Below, piece after piece: positions 21,339 through 32,709 of a DNA stretch of 64,000 bases. The notes beneath the pieces are model-generated. The model did no database searches, had not been told where the DNA came from, and was given only the letters and a program-made list of their open reading frames with translations. The position numbers were made by a program, and so were the translations under genes. Source of the stretch: Scalesia atractyloides (taxonomy: Eukaryota; Streptophyta; Magnoliopsida; Asterales; Asteraceae); contig CAMTDV010000022.1 of assembly GCA_947069175.1 (NCBI GenBank), forward strand, positions 38,297,027-38,361,026, read 5' to 3'. The first letter of the stretch is position 1. Every line of letters begins with the position of its first letter.

Positions 21339-21888
21339 AAGAATCCATCGTATCAGTCCAGGTTTGGCATCTTGCTTACCAAATAGATACCGCAGGCTGC
21401 ATGGTCCGTGTACACTATGGTCTTGGAGAGGATGAGATAAGATCGAAACTTGTCGAAGGCGAAGACCACTGCTAGGAGCTCTTCCTCAATCGTGGTGTAA
21501 TGCTCATGAGCGTCATTTAAGTTCTTGCTCGCATAGTAAATCGGGTGAAAATGCTTACTCTCCTCTGACCCAAGACGGCCTCAACTGCGAAGTCGCTCGC
21601 ATCCCACATCAATTCAAATGGTAATTCCCAGTCGGGAGCTACCATGATTAGGGCATTCACCAACTTCTCCTTTAACAGCTTGAATGCCTTCAGGCATTCA
21701 TTGGAGAAAACAAACTGGGCATCCTTCTCTAGAAGCTAGGTCATCGGACGGGCGATTTTGGAAAAATCCTTTATGAATCACCGGTAGAAACTTGCATGAC
21801 CAAGAAAGCTCCTAATAGGTTTCACGGATGTGGGCGGCGGGAGCTTAGAGATAGTCTCGACTTTGTCCCGATCAACCTCGAACCCCGC

Positions 21889-22317
21889 CTACGAAATCTT
21901 GTGCCCAAGTACAATGCCCTCCTTCACCATGAAGTGGCATTTTTCCCAGTTCAACACCAGATTGGCCTCCTCACATCGGGCCAACATCCTCTTCAGATTC
22001 CCGAGACAATGATTGAAAGAACTCCCGAAAACAGAAAAATCATCCATGAAGACTTCCATGGAATCCTCGATCATGTCGTGAAAAATAGCCACCATGCATC
22101 TTTGAAACGTGGCTGGGGCATTGCACAGTCCAAAGGGCATTCGCCGGTAGGCAAATGTGCCATAGGGACATGTGAATGTCGTCTTCTCCTGATCCTCAGG
22201 AGAGATGGGAATCTGAAAATAGCAAGAGAAACCATCAAGGAAACTGTAAAACATCCTCCCTGAAAGCCTCTCTAACATCTGATCAATGAAAGGAAGAGGA
22301 AAATGATCTTTCCTCAT
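21889..22317 (-). pseudogene. Athila reverse transcriptase core
   Basis: 142 codons covering RT motifs: 'KDHFPLPFIDQMLERLSG', 'YSFLDGFSCYFQIPISPEDQEKTTFTCPYGTFAYRRMPFGLCNAPATFQRCM' and 'VFMDDFSVFG' (Y/F-x-D-D with both catalytic Asp). It then reads 'HCLGNLKRMLARCEEANLVLNWEKCHFMV', and a stop occurs after GHKIS at 21889. The RT N-terminus (KKEVIKLLDAGLIYPISDSPWVS) is in the preceding frame, which overlaps by 4 nt after a frame change. Confidence 0.9.
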
Positions 22318-24131
22318 GGCATCATTGAGTTTGCGATAACCAATGCAAACTCTCCACCGGTGACAGTACGAGTGGAAATCAACTCGTTCTTCTCATTGGT
22401 CACCACTGTCATCCCCCCTTTCTTTGGGACCACCTGCACAAGACTCACCCATGGCGAATCAGAAATCGGGTATATCAGACCTGCATCAAGCAATTTGATG
22501 ACCTCCTTCTTCACAACATCCTGCATGTTCGGATTTAAACGGCTCTGATGCTGCACTATGGGTTTGAGGTCCTCCTCCATCAAGATCTTGTTGGTACAAA
22601 AAGATGGATTGATCCCTTTTATATCCATGATCTTCCAAGCTATCGCCTTTTTATGCTGCTTCAAAACCTCAAGCAATCGACCCTTCTCTTCTTCTGACAA
22701 CCTAGCAGAGATGATGACATGTAGTTGAGTCGCACCCTCTAAGAAAGCATACTCCAAGTGATCTAGAAGTTCCTTAAGCTCAAGTGAGGGTGGATCCTCA
22801 ACCGAAGGGCGTGCTTTAGGCTCAGCAACGCGATCCACCAATTCAAAAACCTCAGTACGTGGGGGAGCCACATGACCTATCAGACAGGTCATCTCTTCAG
22901 CTGACTGGACCATAGCAGGCGAACCAAAAGTCTCTCCTCCAATTAGCTGTGTGTCCACAACTTCTTCCTCAAACGTGCTATGAAGATGATCACTCACATA
23001 CATGTCAATAGTCTCGATAAAGTAGAGTGTATCATCATGACTCTGTGGATGCTGCATGGATTTCCCTATATCAAAAGTCACCTCTTCATCGTCCACCCTA
23101 AGAGTAAGTCTGCCGGTGCAGACATTGATCAATGCTCGAACAGTGGCAAGGAGTGGCCTACCTAAGATGAGAGGAACAGTTTTGTCCTCTTCCATGTCCA
23201 AGATCACAAAATCAACAGGAAAGACAAACTTGTCGATCTTCACTAGCATATTCTCAACTATACCTCGAGGGTATTTCACTGAACGATCGGCTAGCTGAAT
23301 GCTCATACGAGTGAGTTTTGGCTCTCCCAAGTCCAGCTTAGCAAAAACCGCATAAGGCATGAGGTTTATGCTGGCTCCAAGATCAGCTAATGCATTGCTG
23401 ACCGACAAACTATCAATCAAGCATGGGATAGTAAAACTGCCGGGATCACTCATTTTCTGTGGTAGTTTGTTCTGAAGAACTGCTGAACACTCCTCATTCA
23501 AGGTCACATGCGAAAGCTCCTCAAGTTTCTTTTTGTTAGATAGAATATCTTTCAGAAACTTGGCGTGCCTATGCATTTGAGCAAGTGCCTCGACAAACGG
23601 TAGGTTTATATGAAGTTGCTTGAAAAGCTCAAGGAATTTACCGTAGTGTTCTTCCATCCTCTGCTTCTTCAACCTCCCCGGATATGGAACGGGAGGGACA
23701 TACTCTCTCACTGGCTCCTTGGGACGTGTTGTACTTGCTGGGTCTCGCCTCAGTTGCACCTCTCCTGGAGACTCAGTCTCAATTTCCTCAACAATCTCGT
23801 CATCAACCGGCTTACTTGGAACAGCCGAAGTGACGGGCTCAGCGATCTTGCTGCTTCTCAACGTGATGGCCTTTGCATTAGCTTTAGGATTTGGCTCTGT
23901 TTTACTTGGAAGGCCCCCTTGCTGTCTCTCGGACAACATCTTCGCAATCTGACCAACTTGGTTTTCAATGGTCTGCATGGAAGCCTTTCGGCTTCTCAAC
24001 TCACTCTCGTGCCTCGTGAAACGACCGTCATACTCCTTGAAACGCTTTTCATTTTCGACTCTTTGAGAATTTTGACCAGCTAAGGGTTGACTAACCATGT
24101 CCTGCACACTAGGTTCATTAGTGGAAGGCAT
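22314..24131 (-). pseudogene. Athila gag C-terminus, protease and RT start
   Basis: 605 codons. Residues 1-130 are basic, coiled-coil-like gag tail; about 130-215 carry 'YVPPVPYPGRLKKQRMEEHYGKFLELFKQLHINLPFVEALAQMHRHAKFLKDILSNKKKLEE', a block typical of Athila Gag. About 230-370 is the retropepsin ('FTIPCLIDSLSVSNALADLGASINLMPY', active D-L-G-A-S; flap-like 'VDFVILDMEED'; 'PLILGRPLLAT'). About 480-590 is the RT fingers ('NPNMQDVVKKEVIKLLDAGLIYPI', 'VQVVPKKGGMTVV'). This is the longest intact frame of the element. Confidence 0.9.
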
Positions 24132-25629
24132 CTGCTGAGGCCGAGGTGCACCGTATCCTCCAGGAGCAGGGGGCGTGGAGCGGATGCTGATTTGATGCTT
24201 CTGACTTCCAACTGAAATTTGGGTGATTCTTCCACCCAGGATTGTAAGTATTGTTGTAGGGATTATGTCAAGGACGGTACTGGTTTCCCGTAAAATCTAC
24301 ATGCTCGTGTGAAACCTCTCCAGTCGGAAAATCGCCTACATGATATGCTCGCCCACTCGAGGAACCACTTGAGTGGATCTCCATCACTCGATCAAACTTT
24401 GAAGATAAGGCATCCATTCGTGCTGTGATGGCGGTGAAATTGTTCACGTGATGAACTCCATGTCTAGAACTCTTCCCTCGCGATGGCTGTTGTGTCCGAT
24501 TCTTCAAGGCGCATTTCTCTAAGATCTCAAATGCCTCGTTGGCATTTTTCGTGCCTATGTCTCCGCCTGAATATGTATCGACCATCATCTGCCCTTGACC
24601 ATCCAAACCATGGTAGAAGATCTGACATTGTTGCCACTTGGGCAACCCGTGGTGTGGGACCTTTCTCATGAGCTCTTTAAACCGCTCCCACTCCTCATAG
24701 AGGGGCTCATCATCGTCCTGACGAAAGTTAAGAATCTTGGTTCTTAACAGTTTTCTCTGGGGGGAAATATTTCTGAAGGAACTTCTCAGCTAATTGATTC
24801 CATGTAGTGATAGACCCAGCTAGAAGTGAAAGAAGCCACTCCTTAGCTCCATCATGTAAAGAGAACGGAAAGAGCCGAAGACGTATTGCATCCGATGATG
24901 CATCACGAATGGTGAATGTGGCACAAACCTCCAGAAACCCCGCGATATGGACACTAGGATCCTCGTGATCCTTGCCATAAAACTGAACCGCATTCTGCAG
25001 CATCGAAATGGTACCAGATTTGATCTCGAAATTATTATTATTTATTGTATGTGAATTGATGCTCCCAGGTAAACCCTCAAGTGAAGGTTTTCCTATGTCA
25101 TTTAAGACCCTCGTTTCCTCTTCGTCTGCCATTTCTACGTGAACCTCGTGAAGTGTGTCGTCTCCCAATGCGTCTGCCTCAATTGTGGCAGCCACCTTGC
25201 GGGCCCGTGTCACACCCCGACCCGCAGCGGAATAAGAGTCGGGGCATAATTGGGTTATCACCAAAGCTCATGATGTTTACTAAAATGTTTCATATTTATT
25301 AAATTCAAATTACAACTTAAATATTCAAATCAAAATCCATACAATTACAAGGAAATGAAACTATTTAAACAATCCAAAGCTTAAACTGATTTATTCTTCT
25401 AGGCCTTCCTATGTGTTTCTTGCCTCAACTGGATCACCTATATCATGTGTAAAACGGGGGATATTTTGGGTCAACAAAAGTTGGCGAGTGAACCTTGATA
25501 AACGTTGTTATTAATTTCTTGTTTTATTTAATATTGAAAATTTGTGCAATAATCACATGTGAGCAAACATATATATATAACAAAACACAAACCACATTGG
25601 ATGAGTAAATGACATGAATGATGATGTAT

Positions 25630-25720
25630 ATGAGATCAAGGCTCAATCAAACGGAGCCGATCGAGTGACATGAATGATGATGTATGTGAGATCAAGGCTC
25701 AATCAAACGGAGCCGATCGA
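25630..25720. repeat. Two copies of a GGCTC...GAGCC hairpin word
   Basis: GATCAAGGCTCAATCAAACG-GAGCCGATC occurs twice 57 bp apart (25633, 25690). Nested arms GATC/GATC and GGCTC/GAGCC can pair. The reverse complement is the tandem repeat at 50208-50830 in the gag-only element. Confidence 0.88.
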
Positions 25721-26264
25721 ATGAGGCACCTGATACTCAACCCGTATCCCACGGGGAGCTGATGGGCCTAATGAAATGCATGTACTGAAAATGATAACTT
25801 CAATCTAAACATAATTCACACAACAATTGATACATAATTGATACACATTTGATCATGGATATGATGGATGCACAAGTGTTTAAATATAATAAGGAATTAA
25901 ACGACACATGATACACCCCAAAATGTGATTAAAACGGGGAATTTGTAGAGATTCACTCACCTTGGGTGCGTTCTTTGATGACGATGATGCGCACGAATAT
26001 TAGGATTTGATCAACGAGGAAAACTAACCTAAAATAATAACGAAATGATTCGGTAAATTAGTACTTTTAATTTATACTCTTAATGTGATTTTTAGATTTA
26101 TTTTTGTGAGTTTAAGAAGGTTTTCTATCTTTAAAATCTTATTTTTAAGTATTTTAAATGATTTTCTGATTAAATAAATTAATAAAAATAAATAAAAATT
26201 TGACTTTTTGACTGTTGACTGCTAACTGTTGACCGTTGACCGGTCGGACTGTTTGTAATTATGC

Positions 26265-26339
26265 GCTGAGTGAGGTTCGAACTCGGGACCTCTCGTATGT
26301 GTGCACGCAGCTCTACCAACTGAGCTACGTGTCTAACCG
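26265..26339 (-). repeat. tRNA-like module 1 of solo LTR
   Basis: Minus strand: A box TAGCTCAGTTGG (exact fit to TRGYNNARNNGG) followed by a B box AGTTCGAACC. Nearly the same as the module at 46692-46768. Confidence 0.78.
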
Positions 26340-26436
26340 AAATATTCTCTGTTTTAATTATATATATATACTGATTAACTTTTATCTTATTTAATTTATT
26401 TCAAAAATGATTTAAAATGGCTGAACCGACTTCAGT

Positions 26437-26508
26437 GACCCGGAGTCGAACTCGAGACGTTCGGTTCGAGTACGCACAGCCCAACCAGTTGGGTTGTGTG
26501 CTTAACCT
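26437..26508 (-). repeat. tRNA-like module 2 of solo LTR
   Basis: Minus strand: 'gttaagcacacaacccaact' as a degenerate A-box region and 'AGTTCGACTCC' as B box (one mismatch to GGTTCGANTCC). About 171 bp from module 1. Confidence 0.72.
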
Positions 26509-26604
26509 GTTTAATTACTGAATTATATTATATTTATATACATGTTGAAAGGTGATCTGAATAGGTTTAAAAATGATTGGTTTTATTTCTAAAAATCGGT
26601 AACA

Positions 26605-26678
26605 TATGCGATTCGAACTCGTGACGTGCGTGTTATGTTGCACACAGTCCACTGCTGGACTGTGTGTCCAACCCGGTT
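26605..26678 (-). repeat. tRNA-like module 3 of solo LTR
   Basis: Minus strand: 'gttggacacacagtccagca' with arms CAGTCCA/TGGACTG around it, and B box AGTTCGAATCG. About 169 bp from module 2. Confidence 0.7.
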
Positions 26679-27531
26679 AAATATTTAGTTTTAGTTAAAC
26701 TTATACACATGTTCGACTTCGTCTTCTTCGTTTACAAAGACACAGAACAATGATGTCCGACTGTTCTGGTTTAAATCGATCATCGAACATATAATTGATT
26801 GGAATGAAATGGATAAAGAGGGTACGGAGTAAAATGTACTGAACAGAATGTTTTTCTCAGATTTCCGGCAAGAGTCGTCGGCTCAGATTGGCGACTTCCG
26901 TCTGAGTGAATCAATTAACAGTTTTGATCAAAGAGTTGTGCAATTAAGTTACTAAACAAGGGATATCAGGGGGTTTAGATGATTATACCGATTCACAGCG
27001 AGACTTCGGAATTTCCAGTGATTTTCCGGCGAGTGCAGGAATTCCCGGCAACAATGTCTGAGACAGATTCTGGTTGAACGATTTATGTTAATACTTGCCT
27101 AATAATGGATTGCAAACAAAAGAGTCGAGAATTTTACCGATTTGAAGTAAATCTCGGTTTTCCGGTGAAAGTCCGGCGAATGCAGAATATCTCCGGCGAC
27201 GTGCTAAAGCTTCGAGAGTTTGTGCGATTTTGAGCGAAAAGGTTACCAGAGGTTTGGGTGGGTATTTATAGGGAAGAACAGAATGCATTGAGTCCGAATT
27301 TTGGTCTTGATTCGCGGTCAAAACTTTTCCGGAGGTTACGACTGGAATTGGGGGTTAGACATCGGTTCTAACCGATGTCGAAGTTAGTTCACGCGTTTCA
27401 GTCAAAGAAAACGGTCGTGATTTGCGAAATCGTCGGTCTTTCCGACGACTGCGGATTGGGCGCGCTGATTTCCGGATTTTGATTTCGAGTTTTAATTTAA
27501 GTATTATTTGTTTCAGTAATTACACAAAGGA

Positions 27532-27600
27532 GTCATGTGGCGGAGCGGTGTGTTGTGTGATTGAGCTTATGGGCGACCCGGGTTCGAAACCTGGCAGCCT
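27532..27600 (+). repeat. tRNA-like module 4, outward-pointing
   Basis: Plus strand, against the LTR's own direction. A box TGGCGGAGCGG (27538-27548) and B box GGTTCGAAACC (27581-27591) both fit the Pol III consensus. The T-arm stem ccggg/cctgg pairs at all five positions (one G-T). No paired acceptor stem is visible. Confidence 0.78.
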
Positions 27601-28060
27601 CATTTTATTTTTTTTTTCACTTATTTTTATCATTTATTAATTATAGTTTTTAAATTCGAAAATGCTTATTAATTATGTATTGTTTAAAATTAAAATGAAC
27701 AATATATTCGCAACGAAAATTATAACTGAATATTCGATTAATAAACGAAGCGGGTTTTGGAAACCCGTTTTACGACGGATGCTACAGCCCGCTCCCGCAG
27801 TCTTCGATGAAAATTGCGCTCCGGTTCCGATGAAGGCTCAACAACTTCAGCAACTGTGGTTGAGGACATGCACGACCTGTATGGAAAAAGAAAGAACACA
27901 ATGCCCTATATATACACAAAGATAAAAAGAAATAATTAATTACTTAACATATATTTTTTTCAATTAATCATGTGAGACAAATAAAAACAACTAGACAAAA
28001 CTTTGTACACTTTTCACACTAATTTAACAAGTAACTCCAACCATTCTTAAGAAGACCGAG

Positions 28061-28078
28061 TCCCCGGCAACGGCGCCA
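28061..28078 (-). promoter_or_regulatory. Athila primer-binding site, tRNA-Asp
   Basis: Minus strand TGGCGCCGTTGCCGGGGA, 18 nt, six bases inside the 5' LTR. It is fully complementary to the 3' end of plant tRNA-Asp(GTC) as I remember it (TCCCCGGCAACGGCGCCA), the primer used by Athila elements. Confidence 0.93.
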
Positions 28079-28084
28079 AAAACT

Positions 28085-29917
28085 TGATGTGCGTGAATTA
28101 AATATATTTTTATTATTATAATTTCCGTTCACACATATTAGGTTTTAAAATAGTTTTTACTTAAAACCAACTACACACACATAGGGCAAGCGTACCCGTC
28201 AGGTGGTAGTATAGTTCGCTGGTAAGAACCGGATATCAATCCGTGGACTCGGTGTCTCAGTACTAAATCTTCGTTACTTTTAAACATGTTTCGATCAATG
28301 AGTTGATTTCTTGATTGTTTTTAAACTATTATATAAGGAAACAAATTAACTAAATGAATTAACAAGAACAATATTTAAGAAAGGTTGCTTGAATTAAGTA
28401 TCCACTAATAAACATATGACAACTTTTAAGGAAAACTAATGGTGATGCAAGTCTTAGAATCACTAAGTTTCCAATCAAGGTCCCCTAGTTTTATAAATCT
28501 TGGGAAAAATATAATGAACAACATTTTAATCACTTAAGATTCATTCTTTAAGTTCTCTTGCTAAATTGATGTTAATCTTTAATAATGAGTTAATTGTTAA
28601 TCAAAACTCCTAACTCTACAAATTAAGGAAAACTAACATGAACAACACATTAATCACCCTAACTTGGTTTCAAGTAAATGATATCTTCAACAAGCTCTTG
28701 ACATGAATCACAAGCATGGTCATGCTAAACAACGACTTTGGCCTAAATCATCAATCCAACATGAACACAAACCATAGAATTCATATAAACATTCCTAAGA
28801 TCTTTACAAATCCAAATGCAAGAATCCATGCTCATATTCAAATCATCATCCTAATCATGTTAGCAATTACCATTCCTAGTTTCATGCTATGAATCAAATC
28901 AACAACTAACAAGATTCAATAATCATAATCTCTACATGGGCTTTCTAACACTACATGTAAATTTTTATGATCAAACATTTAAGAATAATAACTTTAAACA
29001 TGAACATGCTTCCAAGAAACTTGATTAAATACCATCATGAAAATTAACATAAATAATCACCACATATATTTCCATATTGTCAAGTGTTCATTAGCTTCAA
29101 CAAAATTCAAACAACACAATTGTTTAGCCTAGAAGGCTCATGATAACTAAGACAAATATAAAGTAATATGGATTATGCATGAATAACAAGTGAAATACTA
29201 GTGTTTAAGACAAGGTAATTAGCAAAATGAGTTGGATTATCAAGTGATACAATCTCCTAAAGGCTCCTTCTTCAATCTCCAAGCTTCCAAGATCAGCTTC
29301 TTGAGAGAGAAATCCACCCAAATGCTCCAACTCCTTTTCAAATGAGCTGAATTCACGTATTTAAGCTATTGGGCATTTGGCACGGTCGTGCTTGGTAAGT
29401 GGCAGGTGCCTTTCTGAGTTGTTGACCAAGTTTGATGCCAAATCCGGAAAGATCCCGCTAAAATTTCCCCGAGGTAGCACGACCGTGCCACCTTTTGGCA
29501 CGGTCATGCTTGTCGATATCGTACTTGGAAATGACTAAGTTGAACTCGGGAACTAGCTGATCAGGGCCTGTGATTGCACGTGCACCGTCGTGCTTGGGGT
29601 TGGCACGATCGTGCCAAGTGTTGATTGACTCGGATTGCGCAGTCTGATGATAGTGCTTGTGATAGTGCTGACTTCTGGATGCTTGGCACAGTCGTGGCAA
29701 AGGTTGGCACGGTCGTGCAATATCTGGCAGTTTGGCAGAAATGTTCCATTTTTGCTCCAATTTGCTCCAAAAGCCTTTGTTTCTTCACCAGCCGAAGCCC
29801 GGACCTACATTTTCATAAATAACTCAAATGAGTATCTAGATCAATGAAAACCCAACAAGTTTCCGTATTAACGGGGAATATTTGACTTTTAAAATATGTA
29901 TAAATTCTTATACATCA
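28085..29917 (-). mobile_element. Athila 5' LTR
   Basis: Same ends as 13765-15594 (TGATGTGCGTG ... TATACATCA). It keeps a GCACGRYCGTGC cluster (29379-29718), with more degenerate copies than the 3' LTR, including one changed to GCACAGTCGTGG. Differences between the two LTRs are mostly transitions and one-base indels. Confidence 0.94.
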
Positions 29918-31164
29918 GTGGTCAACTTCCAGATTTGCATATATGGTATAGTACAGCAAGTACAATGGCCACGGGGCCGGGCCGTTGACACACGGGACCA
30001 TGTAGCAGACTGATCTGACATTCTCATTAAATGAAGACATAGAAGAAGGAAGACACGGGGCCATGTGAAGGTTTTGTTTCCAGCTATAAATAAGGGTGCT
30101 TGGTTTCATTCTAACTCATCCCTTGGCAAACCATTTCTCTCACACCTGCCACCACTCCACCATCATCTTCCACCACAATCACTAGAGTTTAGAGTGTGTA
30201 GTAGTCTCGGGATCCAATATTGATCGTAAGAGTCTTTGTCAAACTATGGCCATGCTTGGCTAATCTCTTAAATCACTTGGTGAAGGCGAAACTTTTATGT
30301 ATTACTTTTGATTTCAGTCTTTGGTTAGATTTTTAATTGGGTATGTATTAATGACTTTAATAATTAGTTTTTTATATTGAAAGTGAATTTTATTCTACCA
30401 TCTCTTCATGTTTCGTTGATTCAATCATTCGTGTCTTTACGGTCTATATAAAGCGCGTTAACTGCCTGGAAGGGAGTTAGAAGGGTGGTTTGAGTAATGT
30501 TCTTGCCTCGTTCAGTGTATAGATCCTGCAAGGACTTGGTTCAAGCCTATTAGGACTTCCTCTGATGTAGATAACATCAAATCGGGGGAAGTAAGAACGG
30601 CTTAAATCCCTTATAAATAAATTACTATTAAAACTTTAAACCGGCCTTGCAGGACTGCATCCCTGCTGACTCAGACCAATATGGCCGAGGGTAGTGTTGC
30701 CTCCAAAAGAGGGACATGCCACATTTTGCATTAATAACTTGCTTAACTATCTTTCAATATTCTGGCCTTGCGGGACTATGTCCCTACTGACTAAGACCAA
30801 TATGGCTGAGGGTATTGTTGCCTCCAAAAGTGGGACATGCCACTTTAACCAAGATAATCTCTTAAAAACCCAAAGTGCGGAAATGATCAAAGGATACGTA
30901 AAAGATGAGTTGGAACCAAGTGATTCTATCTTGTCTGTTTGTTTCTTTTATTTTATTTTACTCATTTAATTCTCCAAGTTAAAACTTTTTCTCAAAGTTT
31001 GGGTTGATTAGACGTTGATGATAATCCTGTATTAAAAGCACTTGTGTCCTTGGATGACCTCGGTATCTTACCATCACTATACTACGCCAACGATGGGTGC
31101 ACTTACATAAACGAGTGAAAAGTACTTAAAATATGTTAAATCATACACACCCTCGCTCACGTCA

Positions 31165-32303
31165 GGTAGTGGAGTTTTGTAGTATGTGATAAATGCTAAG
31201 CTTGACTCATTTTCCCTTCGGAGTAATGTTCTCTATTTATAGAGAATGTGTGATATGAATAAACATCATTTGTTTATTCATACACTTGGTTTTGTAAAGT
31301 AGCGTTTTGGCATATCATTGAATCCATTCAAGTCCACTTGCTACGTTTGTGTAGAACCTTATATCATTGACATGTTGTTTCATCAGAATTTTGATGAACT
31401 CCTCATCAGAAATCCGATGTTTCTTGATCATCAGCTAATCAGATTTTACCAGATTTTGATGTTAATTATTTATAATCAAAAATATCAGATTGGTCTTTTC
31501 TGATCATCCTTTCTTAAATGTGTCAATTTTATTATCTTTGTTGAAGATGATGCTTTTCTTTCTTTCATTTTGTTGTCATGTATCTTCTTTCTCAGAGACC
31601 TGTTGACTTTATTATCTTCAGAAGTGATCAGAATGATGATTTTTTCTTCAACCCTTACAAAAAGTTTCATAACAAGGTTTATGATCAATCCATGAATTAG
31701 TATGAATTAAACATGAATATGTGTTAGAATCACCATATGGAACATGAATTGTGCAATTTTCATGTTTGATTTGTATATGATGAATTCTTGTTAGATAAAT
31801 TGACTATGATATGGAATTGATTGATGTTTAGTTGTGTTGATGAATGAAAGTATGAAGTAGGAAATAAAGCATGAGATAATTGTACATTATGCCTAGATGG
31901 TGGTATGCACGCCAAGTGTTTGATGAAATTCGTAGGTGAAGTTAATAGATGAAATGGTTGCAAGTAATGGATGAAAATGTATAAAATGTGGATGTGATGT
32001 ATTTAATGGTAATTAAACATCATAAATGTATTTTAGATGGAATACGTGTAGGATTTTTGGTTGTTTATATGATTTGGTAAATAAGTATGCATTAGAAGGT
32101 TGTACTCTATGTTTGAATGATATGATATACACTATATGTTGATTGATTTATGGTTAGATGAAACCAAAAAGTGAGTTTGGTATTTATTGGATAGCATGTG
32201 AACTTACTAGCAAGTAAGGATGGTAGAGTTATGTTTAATTGGCTAATTTTGAATGTAGTTGTCAAGTTTAGAATCATGGAAATTGTACTAGTTTGTGTGG
32301 AAG

Positions 32304-32362
<59 letters not shown>

Positions 32363-32706
32363 AGTAAATATGTAACTAGGCGATTACATGGTTGTATGTG
32401 TTTTACAACGTGGATATGAAATGCATACGGTGTCATTAGAATGGTCTACTACATCAATATGGACTTATACTCCTAAGTTGAAAGTTGTATGCTTGACCAT
32501 TAATTTTCTGAAAACTCAACGAATATGAGAGTAGCATAGTGAGACTTATGAATATGATTGTAAAATTAAGAAAAATCATGTGATATGTGTTAGACCAAAT
32601 ATGTGTCACATATGATGATGAATTGTATTTCATAGATGTTGAATAATGTGATTGTCAATTCATGTCTTGTGCATGTTAAAGATCGACTAATGAAAATTAA
32701 CGTCAC
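31165..32706. other. Noncoding stretch with LTR-like start and a TA microsatellite
   Basis: No gene. 31231-31244 (ctctatttatagag) is a TATA-containing inverted repeat; on its right are inverted words such as CATCAGAATTTTGATG (near 31382) and tgatcatca, so this could be a minus-strand LTR remnant with the same palindrome-plus-TATA layout. Borders are not visible. Confidence 0.4.
32307..32358. repeat. (TA)n microsatellite
   Basis: About 26 uninterrupted TA dinucleotides. Confidence 0.97.
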
Positions 32707-32709
32707 TAA

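Larger units (their letters stand above)
19898..24131 (-). pseudogene. Athila gag-end/protease-RT-RNase H-integrase region
   Basis: Starts in the 605-codon frame at 24131 and ends at the stop 19898-19900, after the integrase-end wording 'VNGHRLKSYVGGPVDRNEEV'. Domains in order: protease (ALADLGASINLMP), RT (22500 to 21889), RNase H (about 21800-21360), integrase zinc domain (about 21080-20850) and integrase core (about 20800-20400). At least five in-frame stops or shifts occur between 22314 and 20030, so no full polyprotein can be made. Confidence 0.88.
25208..27786 (-). mobile_element. Solo giant LTR (2,579 bp) inserted in Athila gag
   Basis: The + strand starts TGTCACACCCCGACC and ends GACGGATGCTACA; flanked by GCCCG at 25203-25207 and 27787-27791. 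It shares ends and module order with the LTRs of the element at 45221 but is clearly diverged, so a related subfamily. It contains two 30-bp hairpin words (25633-25661 and 25690-25718), a TTGAC-rich block (26204-26245), three minus-strand tRNA-like modules, one plus-strand module, a minus-strand TATA (27263-27270) and an upstream 22-bp inverted repeat (27358-27379). Confidence 0.93.
24268..27869 (-). pseudogene. Athila gag N-terminal half, split by a solo LTR
   Basis: The ATG at 27867-27869 opens a frame that runs to 27787, is interrupted by the solo LTR 25208-27786, and continues in the same frame from 25207 to about 24728 once one GCCCG copy is removed. The downstream part has 'FEIKSGTISMLQNAVQFYGKDHEDPSVHIAGFLEVCATF', 'DAIRLRLFPFSLHDGAKEWL' and 'WNQLAEKFLQKYFPP', the retrotransposon gag fold. 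A shift near 24740 leads to 24268-24669 ('VPHHGLPKWQQCQIFYHGLDGQGQMMVDTYSGG'). Gag would form the particle shell. Confidence 0.88.
13760..29922 (-). mobile_element. Athila-type Ty3/gypsy element with GTGGT target duplication
   Basis: Complete element at 13765-29917 flanked by GTGGT at 13760-13764 and 29918-29922. 5' LTR (minus strand) 28085-29917, 3' LTR 13765-15594, each about 1.83 kb. The PBS matches tRNA-Asp, gag starts at 27869, protease-RT-RNase H-integrase run from 24131 to 19898, and a third, env-position ORF lies at 18848-17428. RT before integrase identifies Ty3/gypsy; the tRNA-Asp primer and third ORF identify Athila. Excluding the inserted solo LTR it is about 13.6 kb. Several stops and shifts disable it. 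LTRs differ by eye at a few percent, so it is older than the element at 45221. Confidence 0.93.
13399..31164 (+). mobile_element. Solo LTR, outer shell of a three-level nest
   Basis: Left part 13399-13764 begins TGATATGCGTC and right part 29923-31164 ends CTCACGTCA, giving about 1.6 kb of LTR. It is flanked by a perfect 5-bp target duplication GGTAG (13394-13398 and 31165-31169). No internal region belongs to it, so it is a solo LTR left by unequal recombination. A plus-strand TATA (CTATAAATAA) is at 30084-30093, preceded by GC-rich inverted words (13646-13680, 13730-13760, 29970-30060). The R/U5 part contains a roughly 120-bp imperfect tandem duplication (30645-30720 and 30764-30840). The long R/U5 reminds me of Tat/Athila LTRs. 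Confidence 0.88.
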
